Origin: Nocardia elegans NBRC 108235
GTDB taxonomy: Bacteria; Actinomycetota; Actinomycetes; Mycobacteriales; Mycobacteriaceae
Direction of reading: 5' to 3'
Assembly: GCF_001612845.1 (NCBI RefSeq)
Contig: NZ_BDBF01000037.1
Span: forward strand, 24,119 to 88,118
Length of the DNA: 64,000 bases
Part shown: positions 41,379 through 49,791 of the stretch, piece by piece
How positions within the stretch are numbered: the first letter of the stretch is position 1
Layout of the letters: each line of letters starts with the position of its first letter
The notes under the pieces: model-generated
Told to the model about the DNA's origin: nothing
The model's database searches: none
The model's input: only the letters and a program-made list of their open reading frames with translations
Position numbers and translations under genes: made by a program

Positions 41379-41905
41379 GACCAGAGCCCAGCGATATCCG
41401 GCTCCACCTGTTCGATCGCGCGTGCCGCGACAGCGCTCAATCGCAGATCGAGTACCCGGCCCCGCGACCGCGCGACGATGCCTCCCGACGGATCCGCTTC
41501 TATCGTGATGTCCGGGCCGAGCAATCGGACGGCCGCCGTCCGCAAGGTCTCCTCGAGCCTCGAGTATCCCGGCTCGTCCCGCAACGCCAGTACCGCCGCG
41601 GTGGCGGCGGCACGCCATCTGCGGTAGGCGTTGCGCTGCGCGGCCAGCACCACGGTGCGCTGTCGCTCGGCGGTGCGGTTGCGCCGGGCGGCCACCTCCG
41701 CGGCCGCCCGTGTTCGTCCCGTCTGCACCGCGCGTGCGGTGATCGCTTCGCACTCGGCTGCCGCGCCGGCATACCGCGCGTCGGCGTCTTCGCGGGCGTT
41801 TCGGAGAATGTGTTCGGCGTCGTCGCGGGCGCGGCGGAGAATGCCGGTGCGTAGTGGTGTGAGGGCTGCGTCGACGGCGTCGTCGGCGACTGCGGACGTG
41901 TTCAT
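41375..41905 (-). CDS. atpE: A/V-type ATPase subunit E (peripheral stalk)
   Basis: A 176-aa protein with a long charged helix (RRARDDAEHILRNAREDADA, then RTRAAAEVAARRNRTAERQR) and a compact C-terminal part (RLLGPDITIEADPSGGIVAR, then SRGRVLDLRLS). That C-terminal end is the E-subunit head-binding domain. Sequence identity to known E subunits is low; the call rests on structure and operon position. It overlaps F and A by 4 bp each. Confidence 0.75.
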   Translation of the reverse strand: MNTSAVADDAVDAALTPLRTGILRRARDDAEHILRNAREDADARYAGAAAECEAITARAVQTGRTRAAAEVAARRNRTAERQRTVVLAAQRNAYRRWRAAATAAVLALRDEPGYSRLEETLRTAAVRLLGPDITIEADPSGGIVARSRGRVLDLRLSAVAARAIEQVEPDIAGLWS

Positions 41906-42120
41906 TCCGGCATCACCACCGCCAGTGGGCCTTCGTTTCGCTGTTGCGCGGTCAGGCAATCGGCGGCTGCCGCGGTGAGAACGACCAGCGTCGTGTGCGG
42001 CCCCAACGCCGACCATGCGCGCCCGACCGCCTCCGCGTCGGCGGCGGGGATGACAACGGCTCCGGCCAGCGCGTAACCCTGGACCCGAGCGGGGTCCCCG
42101 ATGACCGCGACGGTACCCAT
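41902..42120 (-). CDS. atpF: A/V-type ATPase subunit F
   Basis: A 72-aa protein, MGTVAVIGDPARVQGYALAG followed by AVVIPAADAEAVGRAWSAL and HTTLVVLTAAAADCL. The 'vIGD...v.Gf.laGa' start is the F-subunit signature. It is shorter than the usual 100 or so residues, so the C-terminal helix that inserts into the rotor is reduced. Confidence 0.8.
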   Translation of the reverse strand: MGTVAVIGDPARVQGYALAGAVVIPAADAEAVGRAWSALGPHTTLVVLTAAAADCLTAQQRNEGPLAVVMPE

Positions 42121-42121
42121 C

Positions 42122-42541
42122 TCAGCCCTTCGCGATCAGCATGACGGCGACGATCAGCCCGTAGATCGCGATACCTTCGGCCAGTCCGACGATCACCATG
42201 GCCCGCCCGAACAACTCGGGCCGTTCGCTCAACGCGGCCAGCGCAGCGGCACCGGTGTAGGCGACCGCGAGCCCGGCCGCCACCGACGAACCGGCCACCG
42301 CGATCGCCGCGCCGATCAGGGCGGCTCCGTTCGCACTCGACGACGAACCGGCCGCCGTGGTCACCGCCGTCGCCGGGCCCGCCGACAGGACAACGACGAC
42401 GATCGCGGTGCCGGCGATCAGCAGGCCGCCCGCGATGCCCGCCGCGAGGGCCAGTGCGCGTCGGCTCGGCCGGCGCAGTAACAGCACCCCGGCGACGGAC
42501 GCGACAACCAGTAGCGGCAACGAGACTATCCATGTCAGCAC
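42122..42541 (-). CDS. atpK: A/V-type ATPase membrane rotor subunit K (c-ring)
   Basis: A 139-aa proteolipid with four hydrophobic spans. The last two, GAALIGAAIAVAGSSVAAGL and RAMVIVGLAEGIAIYGLIVA, are the standard c-subunit hairpin; the Glu in GLAEG is the ion carrier. The first two spans (IVSLPLLVVASVAGVLLLRR and ALALAAGIAGGLLIAGTAIV) lack a carboxylate. The Gln-rich sodium-site residues of Enterococcus NtpK are not seen, so proton coupling is more likely (inference). The GTG start at 42541 overlaps subunit I. Confidence 0.88.
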   Translation of the reverse strand: MLTWIVSLPLLVVASVAGVLLLRRPSRRALALAAGIAGGLLIAGTAIVVVVLSAGPATAVTTAAGSSSSANGAALIGAAIAVAGSSVAAGLAVAYTGAAALAALSERPELFGRAMVIVGLAEGIAIYGLIVAVMLIAKG

Positions 42542-43905
42542 GACGCACTCCTCGCATCGATCACCGGAATGTGCCAGGGGGTGAACGGCCGCCCGGCCTC
42601 CACGAAGACCCTGGAGAACAATTCGTAGAATTCGAGCCGCAGCGCCTGCACACCCGCGATCAATGCCTCGAGAGCGAACGCGATGGCATTGCCCAGCACG
42701 AAAACCACTGCGGCGACGGCGATCCCGACACCGCCCCGGCCGGCCACCGCGGTGGTGGCCTGCCAGATCAGCCACCCCAGCGCGGCATGGGTCATGCCGA
42801 AGGCGGCCAGCCGGGCGAACGAGATGGAATTCGCCCCGATGTGCATGACCAGGTCGACCACACCGACACCGGAACGGACGACTCCGGCACTCCCGCCACC
42901 GGCTTCGGCGAACATACCGATCGTCGACAGGACGAGCCCCACACCGGTCACAGCGATACCGGCGATCAGAACGAGCAACTCGTGCGTGAGCACCGCGCCC
43001 GTGATCACGCCCAGGCCCAGAAACGTTGTCGCTCCGGCAATTCCGGAGGAGGAGTACAGCGCGAGCCGAAGACCGCCTTCCCGCCACCGGTTGGCCGTGC
43101 CCATGGCGTACGAGATCGCCAGCAAGGCCGCGCCGACCGCGATCGCCGTGACCATCAGCGTCACCGGTCGATCGAGGGGATTCAGCCACAGCACCGGCAG
43201 AATCCCGGTGGGGCCGAAGAACTCTCCGTACAGCACGCCGAATCCGGTCGCCGCGATGCCGGCGCCGGCCACGAACATCCAGAGTTGCCGGAACCCGGCG
43301 AGTCGTTTCGGCCGACCACTGCGCAGCGCCAGCGCGCCGGCGATCAGCAGCAGTCCGTGGCCCGCATCGCCGAACATCATGCCGAACATCACGACGTAGG
43401 CCAGACCCGCGGGAATCGTCGGATCGATATCGGCGTACGGGACGGTCGTATAGACACGCAACAGCGGCGCGAAGGCACGGCGCAGCGGCGTTCGGTTCGC
43501 CAGCCGCGTCGGCGGATCCAGGCCGGCGGGTGAGCGGAGGCCGACCACCGCGGCACCCAGCGGCGCCAAATCCGTTCTCAGCGCAGATATTTCGGATTCC
43601 GGGCACCATCCTGCCAGCGCCGCCACATCGCCGCGGCGGACGGCGGCATCGGACAGGGACCGCAACTGCTCCTCGCCGGCGACGAGGTCTGCGCGGCCGG
43701 ACTGCATCAGTGCGGTCACGTCCTGCTCCTGGGCCGACAACGCCGCGGTTCCCGGGGCTCGGATATCGCTGCCGGCATCCGTATCGTGGAAGTCCACCAC
43801 CCCGGCCTCGGCGACCCGGACCAGCATCCCTCGAAGCGAGTCGGCCGAGGCCACCAGCGCCACCCGCTGCATGCGCACGGGGACGAGCGAGTCACGCCAG
43901 CTCAT
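42535..43905 (-). CDS. atpI: A/V-type ATPase subunit I (a-like stator), short form
   Basis: 456 aa against 600-plus in most homologues; the cytoplasmic N-terminal half is much reduced. The membrane half is complete: AGLAYVVMFGMMFGDAGHGL, LLIAGALALRSGRPKRLAGF, GVLYGEFFGPTGILPVLWLN, ANSISFARLAAFGMTHAALG (essential Arg in SFARL) and FVLGNAIAFALEALIAGVQA with LRLEFYELFSRVFVEAGRPF. It contains the ion half-channels. It overlaps C by 14 bp and K by 7 bp. Confidence 0.9.
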   Translation of the reverse strand: MSWRDSLVPVRMQRVALVASADSLRGMLVRVAEAGVVDFHDTDAGSDIRAPGTAALSAQEQDVTALMQSGRADLVAGEEQLRSLSDAAVRRGDVAALAGWCPESEISALRTDLAPLGAAVVGLRSPAGLDPPTRLANRTPLRRAFAPLLRVYTTVPYADIDPTIPAGLAYVVMFGMMFGDAGHGLLLIAGALALRSGRPKRLAGFRQLWMFVAGAGIAATGFGVLYGEFFGPTGILPVLWLNPLDRPVTLMVTAIAVGAALLAISYAMGTANRWREGGLRLALYSSSGIAGATTFLGLGVITGAVLTHELLVLIAGIAVTGVGLVLSTIGMFAEAGGGSAGVVRSGVGVVDLVMHIGANSISFARLAAFGMTHAALGWLIWQATTAVAGRGGVGIAVAAVVFVLGNAIAFALEALIAGVQALRLEFYELFSRVFVEAGRPFTPWHIPVIDARSASC

Positions 43906-44812
43906 CGTAGGTCTCCATCGCTGCCGCCCCCGCCGAGACCTCGAGCGCCGACCGCACCCGCCGCACATCCGCGATCGACACCGCGTACGCGCCGACCGGT
44001 TTGTCGCACCCGAACCGGCCGGACCGCAGGAGGTGGGTGCCGTCCGTTTCGACCCGACGCCACCAATGGATCTCGCCCCGCCACAGCTCCATCGGGGTCT
44101 GCACGCCGTCGAACACCCACCGCGCGCGGCGGGGCAGCGCGGTGACGAGGGCCGGCAATTGTTCCGCCTCGACCGCGGCGGCGCCGAGCATGCGCACGGC
44201 CGGACGCGAGGCTCGTTCCGGCAGCGGCGACCGCTGGAGCACATGACGCCGCGCGATGACCAGCGCAGCCGCACCCGCTGCCCAGTCGAGTGCCCTGCCG
44301 ACCTCCGAGCCCACCCGGGCCGTCCACGTGAGGATCGCGGCATCGGCGATGTCCTGCGGCCGGATGCTGCCGGGGTCGCCCCAGATCGAATGCCGCATCG
44401 CCTCGCGCAGGTCCGCCGGAGTCGTCGCCTCGCGCAGCCGCGGCCACGCCCACCCGAGGGCGCCGAGTTCATACTCCGGAATCGGCGCCCCGCCGGCGAG
44501 CGACCATGCCAGCGCCTGGATATTGGCCGCTTCGAAACCACCCGCCAACGCGCGCAACATGCGAACACCCGTCGGCGGCTGCCAGCCCGCCAGGACGCGC
44601 ATATGCCACAGGGCGGCCGCGGAGACGGCATGCTCCGTCTCCGCCAGGTCGGCGCCGACGCTGATCCGGTGCCGATACCCGCTGTCGATCAGCAGCCGCT
44701 GCGCAGCCGCCAGAGATCCCGCGTCCGCGAGCCGGCGAGCCCCCGCGACGCCGAATCGCCGACGTGCCAATCCCGCGGCCCGCACGTCACCCGCTACCCA
44801 GCCGATGCTCAT
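43892..44812 (-). CDS. atpC: A/V-type ATPase subunit C (AC39-like)
   Basis: A 306-aa helical protein in the position of subunit C, the socket joining rotor ring and central stalk. Features such as GYRHRISVGADLAETEHAVS and LRALAGGFEAANIQALAWSL (compare 'l...D..Nl......') support AC39, but identity is low. It overlaps the upstream G/H gene by 4 bp and subunit I by 14 bp. Confidence 0.7.
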   Translation of the reverse strand: MSIGWVAGDVRAAGLARRRFGVAGARRLADAGSLAAAQRLLIDSGYRHRISVGADLAETEHAVSAAALWHMRVLAGWQPPTGVRMLRALAGGFEAANIQALAWSLAGGAPIPEYELGALGWAWPRLREATTPADLREAMRHSIWGDPGSIRPQDIADAAILTWTARVGSEVGRALDWAAGAAALVIARRHVLQRSPLPERASRPAVRMLGAAAVEAEQLPALVTALPRRARWVFDGVQTPMELWRGEIHWWRRVETDGTHLLRSGRFGCDKPVGAYAVSIADVRRVRSALEVSAGAAAMETYDELA

Positions 44813-45276
44813 CGCGTCGTGGCCTTCGAATCGGGTCCGGCCTCCGAATCCGGTCCGCCCAATTCCGCGATGACGGCGCGCGCGGCCTGAACGGCTCGCC
44901 CGACATAGTCGGGCAGGTTCTGGGTCGTACGCTCCTCCACCCGCCGCGCCACCCGGTCGGCGTCACCGGCCTCCTCGGCGGCCTCAGCGAGAGCATGCGA
45001 CATCGCTTGCTCCGCAACAGTTTCCCTGCTCGCCTGAGCATCTGCCACGGCCTTCTCGGCCCGGCGGTCACCGGCACGGCGTAGTTGTGCCGCGTGCACC
45101 TGCGCCCGCTGCCGGATCCGGCGCGCCTCGTCCTGCACCGGGTCGAGGCACATCAGAAGGGGCTCGAGCTCATCGGCGGCGATCCGCGCGCGATCCACCG
45201 GCACCCCGCGCGGCGCCGCGGCCCCGGGGGCGGCGGCCGCTCGGAACCGCTCGAGGAAATCGTTCCAGCGAGGCAT
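44809..45276 (-). CDS. A/V-type ATPase subunit H/G-like peripheral stalk protein
   Basis: A 155-aa, highly charged, Ala/Glu/Arg-rich helical protein: IRQRAQVHAAQLRRAGDRRA, then EKAVADAQASRETVAEQAMS and DADRVARRVEERTTQNLPDY. The central coiled coil is typical of stalk subunit G/H. It is first in the nine-gene operon, with the C gene starting inside its stop codon (ATGA). The family call rests mainly on position and composition. Confidence 0.65.
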   Translation of the reverse strand: MPRWNDFLERFRAAAAPGAAAPRGVPVDRARIAADELEPLLMCLDPVQDEARRIRQRAQVHAAQLRRAGDRRAEKAVADAQASRETVAEQAMSHALAEAAEEAGDADRVARRVEERTTQNLPDYVGRAVQAARAVIAELGGPDSEAGPDSKATTR

Positions 45277-45366
45277 CTCGATGCCTTTCCGTTCACCATC
45301 GAAGTGACCTGCTGATTTTCATCCGCGATGGCGTCGTTCCCGTAGGGGCGCGGGTCGACGGAACGC

Positions 45367-45384
45367 AAGGACCTTCTCCCCTTC
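45367..45384. promoter_or_regulatory. Weak DosR-box-like site between V-ATPase operon and archease
   Basis: AAGGACCTTCTCCCCTTC in the 270-bp divergent gap. GGACCTT...CCC partly matches the GGGACCTTNGGCCC form. It is about 90 bp from the V-ATPase operon start and 165 bp from the archease start. Confidence 0.3.
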
Positions 45385-45548
45385 TCTCCGGCACACCGAT
45401 GGCCACCGCATTCGGGTCCGTCTGCTCCGGTGCGTCCGCGGAGTATTGATGAAGTATCGGCTGAGAGAGGTTTCCGTCTTCCGAGATGGTCGCGTCCGCC
45501 GCACGGCCGATCCCGTGAACCAGCTATCGCCGGTTGGAGGTGATGACC

Positions 45549-46040
45549 ATGAAACCAGCGGGACACACGTCGTCGATGCACGAGGCCGAGATCGGACTCG
45601 AGGCGTGGGCACCCACGTGCGAGCGCTGTCTGGTCGAGACGGTCGACGCACTGGTGGACTGCTTCGTGGTCGGGCCGAGGCCTTGCCCGTCCGAAGTGAT
45701 CGAGTGGACGCATATGTCTCACGACCCGGAGAGTCTCTTGGGGTATCTGATGGAATGGGTGATCTATCACCGGCGCGTGTTCGCCCGCATCCCAGTCGTC
45801 ACGAGCGTCGAGAAGGCGAGTGGATGGGATATTCGGCTGGAGACCGCCGATGTGAGCGGCCGGATGGACGATGCTCCGGAGTGCGTGCATGTCCAGGCGG
45901 TCGACCTGCGCCCCGAGTTCGGCAGCTGGCACTGCACCGTGACGTTGGATGCGAGCACGGAGTCGGATGAACTGTCGTGCACACCGGCCCCGGAGAACAC
46001 TCCACGCATCCAGCACGTGATTTCGGCTCGGCTGGCGTAG
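45549..46040 (+). CDS. Archease-family protein
   Basis: 163 aa. MHEAEIGLEAWAPTCERCLV, then ETVDALVDCFV and later DPESLLGYLMEWVIYHRRVF match archease ('H.aDigl.a.g.sl.e.f...a.al' and 'D.e.LL..wLn.l.y'). Archeases help the RNA ligase RtcB turn over; no rtcB gene lies in the window. M. tuberculosis has an archease-like dormancy gene (Rv2630) next to an rtcB homologue. The ATG at 45549 is chosen because GGAGGT ends 7 bases upstream; the ATG at 45543 would be too close. Confidence 0.75.
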   Translation: MKPAGHTSSMHEAEIGLEAWAPTCERCLVETVDALVDCFVVGPRPCPSEVIEWTHMSHDPESLLGYLMEWVIYHRRVFARIPVVTSVEKASGWDIRLETADVSGRMDDAPECVHVQAVDLRPEFGSWHCTVTLDASTESDELSCTPAPENTPRIQHVISARLA

Positions 46041-46411
46041 GTCCCGACGTCCCGGTGCCGGTTCGCCTCACCGAATCGCCGATCGCCGGAAGCCGCCGGC
46101 GGTGGTGCCGCCGTCATCAGGGGGCGTCGCGGTGGAATGGTCCGTTGACGGAAAGCTACGGGTGGGGGCGAAGACCTTGGCACCGACCGGGTCCCGGCCG
46201 CGACTACGCGACGCCGACAGCTACCTGAACGCCGGGTGCCGAGTCCGGCTCGGATCGAGGTGGAGGACATGCCGATCGATCAGACACCGTTGGCGGCGAC
46301 GAACGGCCCCATCCTGCGCATACCGCGCACCATGCCGCCTCCGCGCCCGCCGCAAGATCCGGCCGGCAATCCAGACAGATCCTTGACGGGTTCGGTGCCG
46401 GATCTCGTGGC
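46041..46411. other. Intergenic region, no gene recognised
   Basis: An Arg-rich ORF on the plus strand (46102-46386) has no domain and antisense-like composition. No hairpin, repeat or RNA was recognised. It separates the archease gene from the convergent Kup gene. Confidence 0.5.
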
Positions 46412-48376
46412 TTACACCTCGATTTGTGAGCCCATGATGATGGTGCGGTCGCGTGGCAGGCCGAAGTAGTCGGCGGCGTCGGCGGTGATGTAGGAGGTGG
46501 CGATGAACAGGCGCTTGCGCCACGAGGCCATGGTGGCGGCGGTGCCGCGGCGGAGTTCGATGGTGGACAGGAAATAGGAGGCGCGGTCGAGGTCGAGCGG
46601 GCCTTCGGTATCTCGTCGGTCGACGAGTGCGAGCGCGTGGGGAACGTCGGGGGTTTCCATGTAGCCGTAGCGGGCGGTGACGTGGGTGATGCCGTCGTCG
46701 GGTGGTCCCAGCGGGTCGGTGGCGATGCGTTCGTTGTCGGGGATGCGGGGGACGGGTTCGGTGTGGATGGACAGGATCACGATGTGGTGGTGGCGCACGT
46801 GGTTGTGTTCGACGTTGGCGCGCAAGGCCAGTGGTGCTGTTTCCTTGCCGCGGTTGAGGAAGATCGCGGTGCCGGGGACTCGCGTCGTGGCGGGTGTGCC
46901 TTCGGCGAGTTCGTCGACGAATTTCCGCAGGGATCCTTCTCTCCGGATTCGTTCGGCGGTCACGATCTGGCGGCCGCGTTGCCAGGTCGTCATGACTGTG
47001 AATGCGGTCAGGCCGATCAGCAGCGGCAGCCAGGCGCCGTGCGCGAACTTGGTGAGATTGGCGGCGACGAACAGCAGATCGACGGTCAGCAGCGGGAGTG
47101 CCCCCGCGGCGAGGATCCAGCGGGGGATATGCCAGCGGCTTCGCGCGACGTAGAAGAACAGCAGGGTGGTGATGGTGATGGTTCCGGTCACGGCCATGCC
47201 GAAGGCGAAGGCCAGCGCGGTCGAGCTGCGGAAGGCGAAGACCAGGGTGAGTACCGAGACCATCAGCAACCAGTTGATCCACGGGACGTAGATCTGGCCG
47301 ATCGTGGATTCGGAGGTGTGGGCGATGCGCAGCCGCGGCAGGTAGCCCAGTTGCGCGGCCTGGGAGGCAACGGAATACGCGCCGGTGATCACCGCTTGTG
47401 AGGCGATGACCGTGGCGGCGGTGGCCAGCAGCACCAGTGGCAGTCGTGCCCAGCCCGGTGCCAACAGGAAGAAGGGGCTGCTGATGTTGCGGGCGTCGTC
47501 GAGGATGAGTGCGCCTTGGCCGAGGTAGCTGAGTGTGCAGGCGGGAAAGACGAGGATCAGCCAAGCGCGGGTGATGGAGCGGCGGCCGAAATGTCCCATG
47601 TCCGCGTAGAGCGCCTCGGCGCCGGTCACCGCGAGCACGATCGCGGCGAGCGCGAAGAACGCGGTGCCGAAGTGTCCGGCCAGAAAGCCCAGCGCATACG
47701 TGGGCGACAGCGCCTGCAGGATGCGGGGATTGTGCGCGATGCCGCCGATGCCGCAGGTGCCGATGGTGAGGAACCACAGAACCATGATGGGGCCGAACAT
47801 CCGTCCGACCGTGGCGGTGCCGCGGCGTTGCACCACGAACAGCGCCACGATGATCACGACCGTCACCGGGATGACAAGGTCTTTCAAGGCCGGCTCGACG
47901 ACCTTGATGCCCTCGACCGACGACAGTACCGAGATCGCCGGCGTGATCATGCTGTCACCGAAAAACAATGAGGCGCCGAAGATTCCGAGCGCGGCCAGGC
48001 CGATGGCCGTTTTCCGCCCGCGTGGTGAACTCCACCGGCGAAGCAGCGTGATCAGTGCCATGATGCCACCCTCGCCGTCGTTGTCGGCGCGCATGGCGAG
48101 CAGGACGTAGGTGACGGTGACGATGATCATCACCGACCAGAACACCAACGACACCACGCCGAACACGTTGTCGCTGTTCACCGGTACGGGATGGGGGTCG
48201 CCCGGGTCGAATACGGTTTGCAGGGTGTAGATCGGGCTCGTCCCGATATCGCCGAACACCACCCCCAGGGCGCCGATCACGACGCTCCAGCGCACGGTAT
48301 CGCGGTGGCTCGGCGGCTGCCCCGGTTCCACCTCGAACGCGGGGCCGCCTCCGATGGTGCCCTTCGCCCCTGTCAT
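46412..48376 (-). CDS. kup: Kup-type potassium uptake permease
   Basis: A 654-aa membrane protein. The signature ALGVVFGDIGTSPIYTLQTV opens span 1, followed by RADNDGEGGIMALITLLRRW and GDSMITPAISVLSSVEGIKV, and about twelve spans in the first 440 residues. The C-terminal cytoplasmic part (about 470-654) carries the Kup tail, including VPGTAIFLNRG and a stretch ending YFGLPRDRTIIMGSQIEV. It would import K+ with protons. Upstream lies a region with a possible receiver-domain relic. Confidence 0.95.
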   Translation of the reverse strand: MTGAKGTIGGGPAFEVEPGQPPSHRDTVRWSVVIGALGVVFGDIGTSPIYTLQTVFDPGDPHPVPVNSDNVFGVVSLVFWSVMIIVTVTYVLLAMRADNDGEGGIMALITLLRRWSSPRGRKTAIGLAALGIFGASLFFGDSMITPAISVLSSVEGIKVVEPALKDLVIPVTVVIIVALFVVQRRGTATVGRMFGPIMVLWFLTIGTCGIGGIAHNPRILQALSPTYALGFLAGHFGTAFFALAAIVLAVTGAEALYADMGHFGRRSITRAWLILVFPACTLSYLGQGALILDDARNISSPFFLLAPGWARLPLVLLATAATVIASQAVITGAYSVASQAAQLGYLPRLRIAHTSESTIGQIYVPWINWLLMVSVLTLVFAFRSSTALAFAFGMAVTGTITITTLLFFYVARSRWHIPRWILAAGALPLLTVDLLFVAANLTKFAHGAWLPLLIGLTAFTVMTTWQRGRQIVTAERIRREGSLRKFVDELAEGTPATTRVPGTAIFLNRGKETAPLALRANVEHNHVRHHHIVILSIHTEPVPRIPDNERIATDPLGPPDDGITHVTARYGYMETPDVPHALALVDRRDTEGPLDLDRASYFLSTIELRRGTAATMASWRKRLFIATSYITADAADYFGLPRDRTIIMGSQIEV

Positions 48377-48759
48377 GGTGCTCCTCCACGTCGTGGTGTC
48401 ACGCCAGTCGGACGATACAGCGCACGGCCTTCGACGCGGGTGAAGGGCGTGGCAGTGGTCTTCCTACCGAGTGGGCTCGACCTACCGGGCGTGGATCTGT
48501 GCCGACAGCTGCGGGATCGTTCACCGGTTCCCGTCATCGCGGTCTCCCTCGACCGCAGCGGCTTGTCATGACCTTCTACGACCAAGGCACGGTTACTCAG
48601 GACCCGCTCGGCCTCGGCAACCGCGGGTACGCAGCGCATTTCCGCGTGTGGGAAGCGCGGGGACGGCGGCTGGTTCTACTCTCGTCGCGTCGATCGAGCC
48701 GCCGCTGCGTCCACGAATTCCGCGCCCGGACCCAGCGGCCGGGATACGAGGAGTTCGCG
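48377..48759. other. Leader region of Kup and the MetE-like gene
   Basis: The left part contains a probable receiver-domain relic (48452-48571, see separate entry). The long upstream extension of the MetE-like ORF (from 48499) has Arg-rich shadow composition and is not accepted. The Shine-Dalgarno GAGGAG for the MetE-like gene lies at 48749-48754. Confidence 0.5.
48452..48571 (+). pseudogene. Possible response-regulator receiver relic
   Basis: The plus-strand frame reads VVFLPSGLDLPGVDLCRQLR, then DRSPVPVIAVS and a stop. It resembles the receiver core 'DlvlLDl.LPg.dGl.vcr.lR..s.vPvI.vs', including the conserved LPG, the RQLR helix and VPVIAVS. Neither the start nor the output domain is present. 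The match is about 35 residues, so chance similarity is possible. Confidence 0.35.
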
Positions 48760-49791
48760 GTGACCCGAGGCGATGTTCATCTGTGTGGAAGTGTGCCGCT
48801 GCCGAATGCGGAGGCCGTATTCGATACGGCCGCGCGCCGGCTCGGACCGTGGCTCAGCCGCATACCCGACGGTGAGACCGGCGAGCGGGACAACTTCACG
48901 GTCTGGCAGTTGCCGCGCATGGGCGCGCATCCGGATCTGGAGACGGTGCCGCCGCCGAGCCCGGAATACGGGCCCAGTGAGCGGGTGCGGCCCAAACCGG
49001 GCGTGGATCCCGCATCGATCGATTTCGGTGAGCTGGGTTACGCGCAGGCAGCGCTCGAGTCGTGGAGTGTGTTCCGCAAGCTGCGCGCACGCGGCGACAT
49101 CGATGCCGGGGTGCGGTTCCAGGTCTGCCTGCCCACCCCGATCTCGGTGGTGGGCGCCTTCGTCGGCGATCCGCAGGACATTCTCGAACAGCGCTACGAG
49201 GCGGCTCTGCTCGCCGAACTCGGCCGCATCGCCGCGGAGATCCCGCACACCGATCTTGCGGTGCAGTGGGATTGCCCGGTCGAGTTCGCCATCTTCGAGG
49301 GGGTGTTCCCGTCCTGGTTCGGCGCGGACGACGACACTCGGCTGAGTGAGATCGTCGCCCGGCTCGTGCGCCTCGGCGCGGCCGTGCCCGGAAACATCGA
49401 ACTCGGATATCACTTGTGCTACGGCGATTTCGGGCATCGGCACTTCGCCGAGCCCGCCGACACCGGTCGTATGGTGGCGGTGCTGTCCGGTGTGCTGGCG
49501 GGGCTGCCGCGCCGGGTCGACTGGGTGCATATGCCGGTTCCGCGCTCGCGCACCGACCGCGAGTACTTCGCACCACTGGCCGGGTTGGACCTGCCACCGC
49601 AGACCCGGCTGTACCTCGGACTGGTGCACGCCACCGACGGCCGCGACGGGGCCCTGCGCCGTATCGCCGGCGCCCGGGAAATCGTCGACGGCTTCGGTAT
49701 CGCCACCGAATGCGGATTCGGCCGCCGGCCCGCCGAACACATCCCGGATCTGCTGGATTTGCATGCCGAACTGGCGGCCATGCTGTCGTGA
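48760..49791 (+). CDS. MetE/UROD-like (cobalamin-independent methionine synthase fold) protein
   Basis: A 343-aa protein with a UROD/MetE TIM-barrel pattern: LCGSVPLPNAEAVFDTAARR, PDGETGERDNFTVWQLPRMG, DLAVQWDCPVEFAIFEGVFP and ATECGFGRRPAEHIPDLLDL. The last resembles the MetE zinc region end (ECGFGrR). The full MetE pair of domains is absent, and the zinc His-x-Cys is not clear. It is therefore probably a related stand-alone protein of unknown substrate. The GTG at 48760 has GAGGAG six bases upstream. Confidence 0.75.
   Translation: MTRGDVHLCGSVPLPNAEAVFDTAARRLGPWLSRIPDGETGERDNFTVWQLPRMGAHPDLETVPPPSPEYGPSERVRPKPGVDPASIDFGELGYAQAALESWSVFRKLRARGDIDAGVRFQVCLPTPISVVGAFVGDPQDILEQRYEAALLAELGRIAAEIPHTDLAVQWDCPVEFAIFEGVFPSWFGADDDTRLSEIVARLVRLGAAVPGNIELGYHLCYGDFGHRHFAEPADTGRMVAVLSGVLAGLPRRVDWVHMPVPRSRTDREYFAPLAGLDLPPQTRLYLGLVHATDGRDGALRRIAGAREIVDGFGIATECGFGRRPAEHIPDLLDLHAELAAMLS

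Noticed and set aside
46102..46386. 95-codon plus-strand ORF after the archease gene
   Set aside because: Arg-rich tail, no ribosome binding site and no family; treated as intergenic.
46221..47777. 518-codon minus-strand ORF
   Set aside because: Alternative frame of kup; His/Arg-rich with no signature.
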